A stretch of 20,412 nt of DNA from contig CACXZL010000004.1 in the NCBI GenBank assembly GCA_902772085.1, forward strand, positions 1 to 20,412. Direction: 5' to 3'. The translations under genes were made by a program, and so were the position numbers. Below the pieces are notes generated by a model. It worked only from the letters and a program-made list of their open reading frames with translations, ran no database searches and was not told where the DNA came from. The stretch is from an uncultured Coriobacteriaceae bacterium. GTDB lineage: Bacteria; Actinomycetota; Coriobacteriia; Coriobacteriales; Atopobiaceae. Below, one piece after another: positions 12,362 to 20,412 of the stretch. How positions within the stretch are numbered: the stretch's first letter is position 1; each line of letters starts with the position of its first letter.

Positions 12362-14080
12362 ATGCAAGACATTTCTGTACGCTTGAGGCACAACGGTCGG
12401 CAGCACGCAGACAAGCCGGCTCTCGTGTTTCATGGGCAAGAGCTCACCTATGCCGAGCTCGACGAACAGGCCACGCGCATAGCGGCTGCCCTCACCGCGC
12501 ACGGCGCCGCGCCGGAGAAGGTCTATCCCATCCTGCTTGAGCGCGAGCCGGCCTACGTCGCGGCACTCCTTGGCGTCATGCGCGCCGGTGCCGCCGCAGC
12601 TCCCTTAAGCACCACGTATCCCCAAGAGCGCGTGAGTCGCATCGTGCGCGATTGCGAGGCGGACTTCGTGGTGGACGACGCGTTTGTGCGCGAAGCCCTA
12701 GCCGCTGCTCCGGCGTCCTTCGAGGAGCCCACGCGCGCCCCGGACTCCGCGGCCCTCGTCATCTACACCTCAGGTTCGACGGGAACGCCCAAGGGGATCG
12801 TGCACGAGCACGCCGAGCTGGCGGCCGCAATCCAGCGCACGGCCGACGGTCCGGATGGCCCGGACGCTCCGGGAGCGAGACACGAGGACGACGTGCACCT
12901 GAGCATTACGCCGTTTTCCTTCGTGGCGACGGTCGTGGACCTGCTAACCCCGCTCTGGATGGCAAACACCGTCCATGTCCTAGACGAGCAGCAGCGCCGC
13001 GACCCCGCGTTCATAGCGGATTACGTGGCTGGCCACGGTATCACCACCACGTTCGTGAGCCCGCAACTCTTGCGCCAACTCCCCAACCTGCCCGAAAGCC
13101 TCCGCATCGTAGACGCAGGCGGCGAGCGCCTGAGCAACTACGCGCCGTCTCACCCCGTCGTGCGCAATGCGTACAGCATGAGCGAGATCGCCGGCACCGT
13201 CTTTGCCCGTCCGGTCGACCGCCCCTACGAAAACACGCCGCTCGGCGAACCTCTTCCCGGCATCGTCGCCCACCTGCTCGGCGAGGATGGCCGCCCCGTG
13301 GCATCAGGCGAGGAAGGCGAGCTCTACCTCGCTGGCCCCATCGCACGTGGCTATCTGAACCAGCACGAGCTCACAGCGCAGTCCTTCCTCGCCAATCCGT
13401 TTGCCGCGCAGGACGGCCATCCGTACTTGCTGCGCACGGGCGACATCTTCCGCTACGACGCGAAGCTTGGCTATACCTATATAAACAGGCGCGACTGGAT
13501 GGTGAAGGTCAACGGTCAGCGCGTGGAGCTGGGAGAGGTGGAAGCGCGACTCGCCAGCCACCCGCAGGTAGACGCCGCCGTGTGCCGCGCCTTCGTGGAC
13601 GGCGAGGGACAGACCTACGTAGCCGCGTACTTCACCGCCGCCAAGGAAGCTGGAAGAGCTGGCACGGACGGCACGACCGATGACGCCGCACTTCGCGAGT
13701 TCTTGTCCAGCACGCTCCCCAACTATATGGTTCCGCGCTTCATCGTGCACCTCGACGAGCTTCCGCTCAACGCAAACGGCAAGGTGGACCGCGCGGCGCT
13801 TCCCGAGCCCGACGTGAATGCATGGCGCAGCGCTTACGTAGCCCCCACCACCGAGCGCGAGCAGCTCGTGTGCAGATCCTTCGAACAAGCCCTTGAGCTG
13901 GACCGCATCGGCCTCGACGACGACTTCTTTGCCCTCGGTGGAGACTCCATCCGCGTGATGCGGCTCGTCGCCCTTCTTGGTGAGCAAGGCATCGAGACAA
14001 ACAGCCGCCTCTTGCTCGCGTCCCATACGCTCCGCGCGCTCTGTGCGGCACTCGAAGAAGCCGCCAAGGAGGAAACCGTC
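12362..14080 (+). other. NRPS module 1 (A1-T1), initiation module
   Basis: A1 core motifs: A3 'YTSGSTGTPKG' (135-145), A6 'GELYLAGPIARGYLN', A7 'RTGDIFRY', A8 'VKVNGQRVELGEVE', A10 'NANGKVDRAAL'. Two motifs deviate. At A4 the usual FD is 'FSFVATVVD', so the residue aligned with the alpha-amine-binding Asp235 is V188. At A5 the usual GPTE is SMSE (272-275), as in some acyl- and aryl-acid-activating relatives. The domain is also somewhat short and has a Pro/Gly/Asp-rich insert (about residues 161-178). T1 carries 'DDFFALGGDSIRVMRL'. The module probably loads an acid without a free alpha-amino group. Confidence 0.8.
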
Positions 14081-17000
14081 AGTCTGCCCCGCCTCGCGGA
14101 CTATCCCCTGAGCCAGACGCAGCTCGGCATCTACGTGGAGTGTGCAGCGCGGCCGAACGAGCTGCTCTACCACATCGCAGGATGTTTGCGCCTCGACGCC
14201 TCTGTGGATCCCTCGCGCCTGGCAGGTGCGCTGCGTGCAGCGATCAACGCCCATCCGCAGCTCAAGGGCACGCTTCTTGCGAGTGCTGACGGCATCCCGC
14301 AGATGCACCGCAACGACGAAGCCCGCGCCGAGGTAGCGCTCGTCGAGCTCGCGAACGACGACGCCATCGACGAGTTCCGCACCTCGTTCATCCGGCCCTT
14401 CGACCTCGAAGGCGGGACTCTCTACCGCCTCACGGTAGCGCGCACGCCCGACGCGACGCGCCTCTACTACGACTTCCACCACATCGTCTTTGACGGCACG
14501 TCGCTCGGCATCCTCCTGCGCGACGTTTCCGCTGCCTACGCAGGAGAGGCGCTCGAGCCCGAGGCGTGGTCCGGCTTTGAGGTGGCCCAGGAAGAAACCC
14601 AGCGCCGACAAGGCCCCGCATACCAACGCGCCCGCGACTTCTACCAGAAGACCTTCGGTGGCCTGGAGGTGGAGAGCCTGCCCATCCCCGACGCGCTCGA
14701 TGCACCAGGCGAAGGCCAACGCGAGCTGGTGGTGCCCAGCGGCATCGACGTGAGAGACCTCGAGGCCTTTGCCGCACGCAACCACACGACGGCAAACGTC
14801 GTGGCGACGGCGGCCTTCGCGCTTGCGACTGGCGCCTACGCCGGCGTGGACGAGGCCTTGTTTGCCACCATCTACGACGGTCGTGGAGACGGCCGCGTGG
14901 CACGCACCATATCCATGCTGGTAAAGACTCTGCCCGTCCACGCCACATGGACGGCAGACACCACGCCCAAGCAGCTCTTTGCCACGCTGCAGCAGCAGCT
15001 CTTGGCGTCGATGGCCTACGACCTGTATTCGTTTGCCGAAGTGTCGGCAGAGACGGGCATCTCGTCCGACCTGCTCTTTGCCTACCAAGGAAACACCGAC
15101 CTCGGCGACGAGCTCTGCGGCTCGACGCTCACGAGCGAGCCCTTTGCGCTGGAGGAGACCGGAGGCGCGCTCACGGCACAACTCTGGCCGGAGGACGGCG
15201 AGCTTGCGCTGCACCTGAGCTTCCAAGCCGCGCGCTACACGCCTGGCTTCGTGGAGACCTTTGGTCGCACGTACGCCACGGTATTGAAGGGATTGATGAG
15301 CGGGGAGCAGGCCAACGAGGTCGCGCACGTCGTGGACCTGCCACTTGCGGACGGACAAACCCTCGCGACGCTGGATTCGTTCAACCGCACCGAGGTGCCC
15401 TACGACACCGAGGCCACCGTGCTCTCGCTCTTTGAGGCCTCGGCAGCCGCGTACCCGCAAAACGCCGCCGTGATGTACCAAGACGAGCAGCTTACCTACG
15501 CCGAGCTCGACGCGGCCGCCGACGCCTTGGCGGCTCGCATCGCCGAGGCGGGCGCGGGGGCAGACGACGTGGTCTCCATCCTGATTCCGCGCGGGCTCTG
15601 GATGGTCGTGGCGCCTCTGGCCGCGCTCAAAGCCGGCTGCGCGTACCAGCCGCTCGACTCGACCTACCCGCCAGAGCGTCTGAGCTTTATGGTGGAGGAC
15701 GCCAGAGCAGCCGTGCTTGTGACTACGCCCGGGCTGCGCGAACGCGTGGAGGGCTACGACGGCCCGGTGGTCTTGTTGGACGAGACACCCACGACCAGGA
15801 CGGATGCCGCGACGCGCGAGCTTGTGGCCACGCTGCCCAAACCGGCAGCCGAGTCGCGCTTCACCCTGCTCTACACCTCTGGCTCCACCGGCGTGCCCAA
15901 GGGCGTGCAACTGACGCACGGCAACCTCGTGTGCTTCCTCGCGTGGTACCACCGTCGCTTCCAAGTTGATGCGACGTGCCGCGTGGGTGCCTACGCCTCC
16001 TTTGGCTTCGATGCAAACATGATGGACATGTACTCCGCCCTCACCTCGGGCGCCACCGTCGTGATCGTGCCCGAGGAGATGCGGCTAGACATCCAGGGCA
16101 TGGCAGACTACCTCGACGAGCGCGGCACGACGCATCTCTTCCTCACCACGCAGGTGGGACGCCAGTTCGTCCTGTACGCCCACACGACCAGCCTGCGCTA
16201 CCTCCTGACGGGAGGCGAGAAGCTCGTCACGGTGGACCCGCCCGAAGGCTACGAGCTCCACAACCTATACGGGCCCACCGAGGCGACCGTATGCATCACG
16301 AGCTATCACGTGACTTCGCGCGAGGAAAACGTCTCCATCGGCCCCGCCTTGGACAACGTGCGCCTGTACGTGATGGACGCCCACGGCAGGCGCGTACCGC
16401 CCGGAGCCTGCGGCGAACTGCTCGCAGCCGGCCCGCACGTGGGCGTGGGCTACCTCAACAGGCCAAACAAGACCGCCGAGGTCTTCGTGCGCAACCCATT
16501 CGTGGGCGACGCCACGGAAGACGCGAAGTACGAGCGCGCCTACCGCACGGGCGACGTGGTCCGCTACCGCACAGACGGCGCCCTCGAGTTCGTGGGACGC
16601 GCGGACGGGCAGGTGAAGATACGCGGCTTCCGCATCGAGCTCTCCGAGGTGGAGGGGGTCGTTCGCGAGTTCCCCGGCATCACCGACGCCACCGTGGCTG
16701 CCTTCGACAAGCCCTCGGGCGGCAAGTACGTGACCGCCTACGTCGTGTCGGACGTGACCGTGGACACCACCGAGCTCGCCGCGTTCATCCGCGAGCGCAA
16801 GCCACCGTACATGGTGCCCGAGGTCGTCATGCAGATCGACGCCATCCCGCTGAACCAAAACGGCAAGGTGAACCGACGAGCGCTTCCGGAGCCCGTCCAT
16901 GCCGAGCGCGAGCGCATCGAGCCCGTCACCGAGATGCAGCGCCGTCTCTTCAAGCTCGCGGTCGAGGCGCTGGGCCACGAGGACTTCGGCGCGGACACGG

Positions 17001-20000
17001 ACCTCTACGAGTCTGGCCTCACCTCCATAAGCTCCATCCAGCTGAACGCGCTCATCTCCCGCGAGTTCGGCGTGGACCTGCGCACGTCCGACCTGCGCGC
17101 CAACCCCACCGTGGTGGCGCTCGAGTCCTTCTTGCAGGGCCACGCCGCAGAGGACGCCTACGAGACCGTCGTCTCGCGCGACCCCTCGGCTGCCTGCCCG
17201 CTCACCACGAGCCAGCAAGGCGTCTTTGTGGACTGCATCGCAAACCCCGGCAGCACGATCTACAACATCCCCTATCTGCTGCGCATCGGATCAGGCATCG
17301 ACCTCGAGCGCTTGTCGCAAGCCATCAGCACGGCAATTGCCGCCCATCCCTGTCTCGACGTGCGCCTCACGCTCGACGAGGACGGCGAAGTGCGCCAGCG
17401 TCTGGCACGCGAGGTCGAGCCGTTTGTGCCCAGCGTCGTGGAGGGCCTGGACAATGCGGCGCTCGTGCGACCGTTCGACCTTCTTGGCGGCCGACTCTTC
17501 CGCGTCGAGATCCATCGCGCCGCAGACGGCACGTACCTCTTCATCGACGCCCACCACATCGTGGCCGACGGCACCTCGCTCTCCGTGCTCCTTGACGACA
17601 TCAACCGCGCTTATGCGGGCGAGACCCCCGAGCCCGAGACCTACGGCTTGCTCGACGTCGCCTTGGCCGACCAGAAGCTGCGCGAGAGCGAGGCCTACGA
17701 CGAGGCCGAGGCGTTCTACCGCGAACATTTCACCGGCTGCATGCCCACGACCGACCTCGCGCACGACCACGAGCAGACGCCCGCCCGCTGTGCCTCCGTC
17801 CTCCGCAAAAGCAAGGCCGTCTCGCCAGCGGCTCTTGAAGCTCGCTGCAAGGAGCTCGGCGTGACGCCCAACGCGTTTTTCGTCGGAGCGTTCGGAGCCG
17901 TCCTCGCACGCTACCGCTTCCAGCGCGAGGCCACCTTCGCCACCATCTACCATGGACGCAACGAGGCGAAGCTCGCCCGCGCGGTGGGCATGTTCGTCAA
18001 GACGCTGCCCGTGCGGGTGGACACCTCGCTTTCCTCAGCGGACTACTTCGCCGCCGTGCGCGACCTGCTCATGGGCTGCATGGACCACGACGTCTTCCCG
18101 TTTGCCGAGGTCAGCCGCACGTACGGCATCGCCCCCACCACGCTTCTGGCCTATCAGGGCTCGGACTTCAACGTAAGCGAGTTCTGTGGCGAGCCCGCTG
18201 AGCTCGTGCTGCTTGAGCTCGACGCGGCCAAGGAGCCGCTGAGCTTGTCCGTGGCGGTAGACGGCGACAAACACGTCTACGACCTGGAGTATCGCGCCGA
18301 CCTCTACGACGAGGCCACGGCGGGCTGGTTCATCGACAACCTCGAGCTTGCGCTGAACCAGTTCGTAGAGGGCCGCGACCCCGCCGAACTACAGCTGCTC
18401 TTTGACGAGGCGCCGCGCATGGTGGACGTGCCCGCACACGCAGGCAAGACCTTCGTGGACCTCTTTGCCGAGACCGTGACCGCCCATCCCGAACGCATCG
18501 CCGTGCGCGACAGCGAGAGCCAGCTCACCTACGCCGAGCTCGACGCGGCCTCGGCTGCAGTGGCAGCGGCCCTGCGCGAGACCGGCTTTGGCCCCGAGCA
18601 GTACGCCTGCGTGCTCGCCGGTCGCTCGAAGGAGTTCATGGTAGGCGTGATCGGCGTCATGCGCGCCGGCGGTGCCTACGTGCCCATTGACCCGGATTAC
18701 CCCGTCGACCGCCTGGAATACATGCTGGAAAACAGCGGCGCCCGTCATCTGCTGCTCATGCCCGAGTACGCCGACCTCGTGAGCGGCTTCGACGGCACCC
18801 GCGTGGACCTTGCCGACGTCGCGAGTTTGTCTGCCACACGCGCCACATCGGCGAAGCTCGAGTCCTGGCGCCCGACCCCGCGCAACGTGGCCTACATGAT
18901 CTACACCTCCGGCTCCACCGGAAAGCCCAAGGGCGTCATGCTCGAGCACCGCAACCTCATGAACCTCGTCGAGCACCTCCAGGCCTTCGAGAAGCCCACG
19001 CCCGACGACCTCTACGGCGAGTTTGCGAGCTTCTGCTTCGACGCCTCGGTGCATGACCTCTTTGTGCCGCTCGCCGTTGGCGCGGGGCTCTACATCATTC
19101 CCGCCGAGGTGCGTCAGAACGCCATCGCCGTGTGCCAAACCTTCCAGCGCGAGCCCATCACCATCTCCACGATGCCCACCCAGATGGGCGAGCTCGTAGT
19201 GGACCAGCTCAAAGGCAACTGCGCGCTGCGGATGATCATCTTGGGCGGAGAGAAGTTCAAGCGCTTCTACGACCGCCCCTACGTGCTCGTAAACGGCTAC
19301 GGTCCCACGGAAAACACCGTAGAGTCCACCCTCTACGTGGTAGACAAGCCCATGGAAAACATCCCCATCGGCAAGTCCATACTGAACGTTCGCAGCTACG
19401 TGGTGGACGAGGAGATGCACCGCGTACCCGTGGGCACGCCCGGCGAGCTCGTGCATGCGGGTCGCCAGATCGCGCGCGGCTACCACGAGCTTCCCGAGAA
19501 GACCGCGGCAGCCTTCGTGGACAACCCCTTCGCCACCTGCGAGGACGAGCGCAGGATGTATCGCACGGGCGATCAAGTGCGCATGCTCGGCGACGGAAAC
19601 ATGCTCTACATCGGCCGCATAGACAACCAAGTGAAGATTCGCGGCTACCGCGTGGAGCTCGGCGAGATCGAAGGCGCCATGCTCACGCACGACGGCTTGG
19701 ACGAGGTCGCCGTCGTTGCCTCTGACCTCAATGGCACCACCCACATCGTTGGCTACTGGACAGGCGTCGACGTTCCCGACGCAGAATGGCACGAGTTCCT
19801 GGCGCCGCTCATCCCCGACTACATGATGCCGAGCTTCTTCGTGCATCTGGACGAGATGCCCGTGACCTCCGGCGGCAAGATCGACCGCCGTGCCCTGCCT
19901 GCGCCTTCGCGGGAAACCGTCGGCGAGAGTGACTTCGTCGCACCGACCACCGAGCTGGAGCGCCAGCTCTGCGAGATGTTTGAGAAGGCGCTGGGACGCG

Positions 20001-20412
20001 AGCGCGTGGGCATCGACGACGACTTCTTCGAGCTTGGCGGCACGTCGCTCTCCGCCAGCAAGGTGGCGGTGATGTGCTTCAACGCGCACCTGCCCATCGT
20101 GTACGCGGACCTCTTCGAGCACCGTCGCGTGCGCGCCCTCGCAGCTATGGTGCAGGAAAACGCCCCAGACGCAGCACCAACTGAAGAATCCCCGACGGCG
20201 TCCAAGAAGGTCACAGCAAAGCCTCATTCCCCCGCGACGGCTACCTCTTCCGCACAACAGGAAGCAGACAAACGCACGACCTTGTTTGCCACCGCAGCAG
20301 CCAACGCAAAGCGCGACCTCGCCGCCGCGCCGGACAATTACGACTACGCCTCCATCGACGCGCTGCTCGCGGCCAACGTCTCTGCCAACGTGGACGACGT
20401 GGCAGACGAAGG
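12362..20412 (+). CDS. Three-module non-ribosomal peptide synthetase, 3' end outside the window
   Basis: One uninterrupted frame of 2683 codons runs from ATG 12362 to the window edge. The domain order is A1 (about 1-485), T1 (S529), C1 (about 577-1010, HHIVFDG at 706-712), A2 (about 1015-1510), T2 (S1555), C2 (about 1606-2015, HHIVADG at 1731-1737), A3 (about 2025-2515), T3 (S2562). A low-complexity linker (about 2600-2650) follows, then 'YDYASIDALLAANV' from 2660, which in related enzymes precedes an NAD(P)H-dependent thioester-reductase domain. The enzyme would activate three acids, join them and probably release the product as an aldehyde or alcohol. There is no N-terminal condensation domain, so module 1 initiates. 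All three A domains keep the P-loop-like 'YTSGSTG' and the catalytic A10 Lys (474, 1502, 2506). Both condensation motifs are intact, so the line should be functional. The nearby phosphopantetheinyl transferase would prime it. The product is unknown. Confidence 0.95.
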   Translation, partial: MQDISVRLRHNGRQHADKPALVFHGQELTYAELDEQATRIAAALTAHGAAPEKVYPILLEREPAYVAALLGVMRAGAAAAPLSTTYPQERVSRIVRDCEADFVVDDAFVREALAAAPASFEEPTRAPDSAALVIYTSGSTGTPKGIVHEHAELAAAIQRTADGPDGPDAPGARHEDDVHLSITPFSFVATVVDLLTPLWMANTVHVLDEQQRRDPAFIADYVAGHGITTTFVSPQLLRQLPNLPESLRIVDAGGERLSNYAPSHPVVRNAYSMSEIAGTVFARPVDRPYENTPLGEPLPGIVAHLLGEDGRPVASGEEGELYLAGPIARGYLNQHELTAQSFLANPFAAQDGHPYLLRTGDIFRYDAKLGYTYINRRDWMVKVNGQRVELGEVEARLASHPQVDAAVCRAFVDGEGQTYVAAYFTAAKEAGRAGTDGTTDDAALREFLSSTLPNYMVPRFIVHLDELPLNANGKVDRAALPEPDVNAWRSAYVAPTTEREQLVCRSFEQALELDRIGLDDDFFALGGDSIRVMRLVALLGEQGIETNSRLLLASHTLRALCAALEEAAKEETVSLPRLADYPLSQTQLGIYVECAARPNELLYHIAGCLRLDASVDPSRLAGALRAAINAHPQLKGTLLASADGIPQMHRNDEARAEVALVELANDDAIDEFRTSFIRPFDLEGGTLYRLTVARTPDATRLYYDFHHIVFDGTSLGILLRDVSAAYAGEALEPEAWSGFEVAQEETQRRQGPAYQRARDFYQKTFGGLEVESLPIPDALDAPGEGQRELVVPSGIDVRDLEAFAARNHTTANVVATAAFALATGAYAGVDEALFATIYDGRGDGRVARTISMLVKTLPVHATWTADTTPKQLFATLQQQLLASMAYDLYSFAEVSAETGISSDLLFAYQGNTDLGDELCGSTLTSEPFALEETGGALTAQLWPEDGELALHLSFQAARYTPGFVETFGRTYATVLKGLMSGEQANEVAHVVDLPLADGQTLATLDSFNRTEVPYDTEATVLSLFEASAAAYPQNAAVMYQDEQLTYAELDAAADALAARIAEAGAGADDVVSILIPRGLWMVVAPLAALKAGCAYQPLDSTYPPERLSFMVEDARAAVLVTTPGLRERVEGYDGPVVLLDETPTTRTDAATRELVATLPKPAAESRFTLLYTSGSTGVPKGVQLTHGNLVCFLAWYHRRFQVDATCRVGAYASFGFDANMMDMYSALTSGATVVIVPEEMRLDIQGMADYLDERGTTHLFLTTQVGRQFVLYAHTTSLRYLLTGGEKLVTVDPPEGYELHNLYGPTEATVCITSYHVTSREENVSIGPALDNVRLYVMDAHGRRVPPGACGELLAAGPHVGVGYLNRPNKTAEVFVRNPFVGDATEDAKYERAYRTGDVVRYRTDGALEFVGRADGQVKIRGFRIELSEVEGVVREFPGITDATVAAFDKPSGGKYVTAYVVSDVTVDTTELAAFIRERKPPYMVPEVVMQIDAIPLNQNGKVNRRALPEPVHAERERIEPVTEMQRRLFKLAVEALGHEDFGADTDLYESGLTSISSIQLNALISREFGVDLRTSDLRANPTVVALESFLQGHAAEDAYETVVSRDPSAACPLTTSQQGVFVDCIANPGSTIYNIPYLLRIGSGIDLERLSQAISTAIAAHPCLDVRLTLDEDGEVRQRLAREVEPFVPSVVEGLDNAALVRPFDLLGGRLFRVEIHRAADGTYLFIDAHHIVADGTSLSVLLDDINRAYAGETPEPETYGLLDVALADQKLRESEAYDEAEAFYREHFTGCMPTTDLAHDHEQTPARCASVLRKSKAVSPAALEARCKELGVTPNAFFVGAFGAVLARYRFQREATFATIYHGRNEAKLARAVGMFVKTLPVRVDTSLSSADYFAAVRDLLMGCMDHDVFPFAEVSRTYGIAPTTLLAYQGSDFNVSEFCGEPAELVLLELDAAKEPLSLSVAVDGDKHVYDLEYRADLYDEATAGWFIDNLELALNQFVEGRDPAELQLLFDEAPRMVDVPAHAGKTFVDLFAETVTAHPERIAVRDSESQLTYAELDAASAAVAAALRETGFGPEQYACVLAGRSKEFMVGVIGVMRAGGAYVPIDPDYPVDRLEYMLENSGARHLLLMPEYADLVSGFDGTRVDLADVASLSATRATSAKLESWRPTPRNVAYMIYTSGSTGKPKGVMLEHRNLMNLVEHLQAFEKPTPDDLYGEFASFCFDASVHDLFVPLAVGAGLYIIPAEVRQNAIAVCQTFQREPITISTMPTQMGELVVDQLKGNCALRMIILGGEKFKRFYDRPYVLVNGYGPTENTVESTLYVVDKPMENIPIGKSILNVRSYVVDEEMHRVPVGTPGELVHAGRQIARGYHELPEKTAAAFVDNPFATCEDERRMYRTGDQVRMLGDGNMLYIGRIDNQVKIRGYRVELGEIEGAMLTHDGLDEVAVVASDLNGTTHIVGYWTGVDVPDAEWHEFLAPLIPDYMMPSFFVHLDEMPVTSGGKIDRRALPAPSRETVGESDFVAPTTELERQLCEMFEKALGRERVGIDDDFFELGGTSLSASKVAVMCFNAHLPIVYADLFEHRRVRALAAMVQENAPDAAPTEESPTASKKVTAKPHSPATATSSAQQEADKRTTLFATAAANAKRDLAAAPDNYDYASIDALLAANVSANVDDVADE
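14090..17150 (+). other. NRPS module 2 (C1-A2-T2)
   Basis: C1 begins with 'YPLSQTQLGIYVE', has an intact HHIVFDG and 'TISMLVKTLPV', and ends near residue 1010. A2 begins at 'LSLFEASAAAYPQNAAV'; it has 'YTSGSTGVPKG' (1171-1181), 'GFDANMMDMY' with the expected Asp at 1217, 'LYGPTEATVC' and a complete A8. By hand alignment some pocket residues are D, A, M, (not placed), L, T, L, V, C, K; I would not predict a substrate from this. T2 is unusual: 'DLYESGLTSISSIQ' has GL in place of GG before the modified Ser (S1555), more like an acyl carrier protein. Confidence 0.8.
17170..20160 (+). other. NRPS module 3 (C2-A3-T3)
   Basis: C2 starts at 'CPLTTSQQGVFVD', has HHIVADG and 'VGMFVKTLPVRVD'. A3 starts at 'TFVDLFAETVTAHPERIAV'; it has 'YTSGSTGKPKG' (2181-2191), 'CFDASVHDLF' with Asp at 2227, 'NGYGPTENTVES', 'VKIRGYRVELGEIE' and Lys2506. 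Pocket residues by hand alignment: D, A, H, (not placed), I, L, G, V, E, K. T3 is standard, 'DDDFFELGGTSLSASKVAV'. No epimerisation or methylation domain is seen in any module. Confidence 0.8.
20330..20412 (+). other. Likely start of a terminal thioester-reductase domain
   Basis: After a linker of about 50 residues rich in Ala, Thr, Ser and Lys, the chain reads 'NYDYASIDALLAANVSANVD' (about 2659-2678). In NRPS with reductive release a stretch like this directly precedes the Rossmann-fold reductase. The nucleotide-binding GxxGxxG is beyond the window, so a thioesterase or another module is not excluded. Confidence 0.5.

Noticed and set aside
13304..15964. Open frame of 886 codons on the minus strand opposite the NRPS
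   Set aside because: It is the mirror of a GC-rich gene with third-position bias; the composition is Val/Gly/Arg/His-rich and no domain is recognisable. The plus-strand NRPS motifs are continuous through it.
18389..20257. Open frame of 622 codons on the minus strand
   Set aside because: Antisense shadow of NRPS module 3, with the same His/Val/Gly-rich composition and no start signals.

Overview
The window is GC-rich (about 60-65% by eye), with short intergenic regions and proteins typical of a host-associated Gram-positive actinobacterium. The class Coriobacteriia (Olsenella/Atopobium/Collinsella relatives) fits best. The reasons are a surface protein with HxHxxxC repeats, a eukaryotic-type NADP isocitrate dehydrogenase, strong AGGAGG-type ribosome binding sites and a gut-type non-ribosomal peptide synthetase (NRPS). 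The taxonomy is inference; there is no rRNA or marker protein to fix it.

Layout. 1-985 (minus): N-terminal part of a surface adhesin, cut by the window edge, with a clear sigma-A promoter. 1116-1386: decayed C-terminal remnant of an Rpn/PD-(D/E)XK-type transposase-nuclease. 1463-2668: isocitrate dehydrogenase followed by a terminator. 2777-3247 (minus): orphan DUF2442 + XRE helix-turn-helix regulator. 3349-5968 (minus): a histidine kinase and OmpR-type response regulator (ATGA overlap) downstream of a small alarmone synthetase. 6150-7330: almost protein-free. It holds a probable structured RNA with its own promoter and terminator, a tRNA-Glu gene, a 170-bp repeat that duplicates the tRNA 3' end, and a second possible small structured RNA.

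7329-20412 looks like a specialised-metabolism and secretion island. A 4'-phosphopantetheinyl transferase (minus) lies near a very large NRPS (plus, at least 2683 residues, running off the window). The NRPS order is A-T-C-A-T-C-A-T followed by what looks like the start of a terminal thioester-reductase domain. The transferase is the enzyme needed to activate the NRPS carrier domains. Between them are three minus-strand genes for exported proteins: two are paralogues of a family I do not recognise (511 and 516 aa), and the third is a small Ig-like protein (141 aa). All three share an upstream motif, TTGGGACA-N12-GTGCGTAT, with identical spacing, which resembles an ECF sigma-factor promoter. They probably form a co-regulated set.

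Five short palindromic elements with a CCCGTCCC-like or GATCTRTCCCC core and varying but self-complementary arms are scattered through 7.2-12.3 kb (REP/MITE-like). One lies directly at the truncation point of an inverted, broken copy of the transferase 5' end.

Most notable points: the first NRPS adenylation domain has Val where the amino-group-binding Asp normally sits, suggesting a non-alpha-amino starter acid; the shared ECF-like promoter over three exported proteins; the tRNA-end repeat, which parallels E. coli rtT repeats; and the candidate structured RNA upstream of the tRNA.
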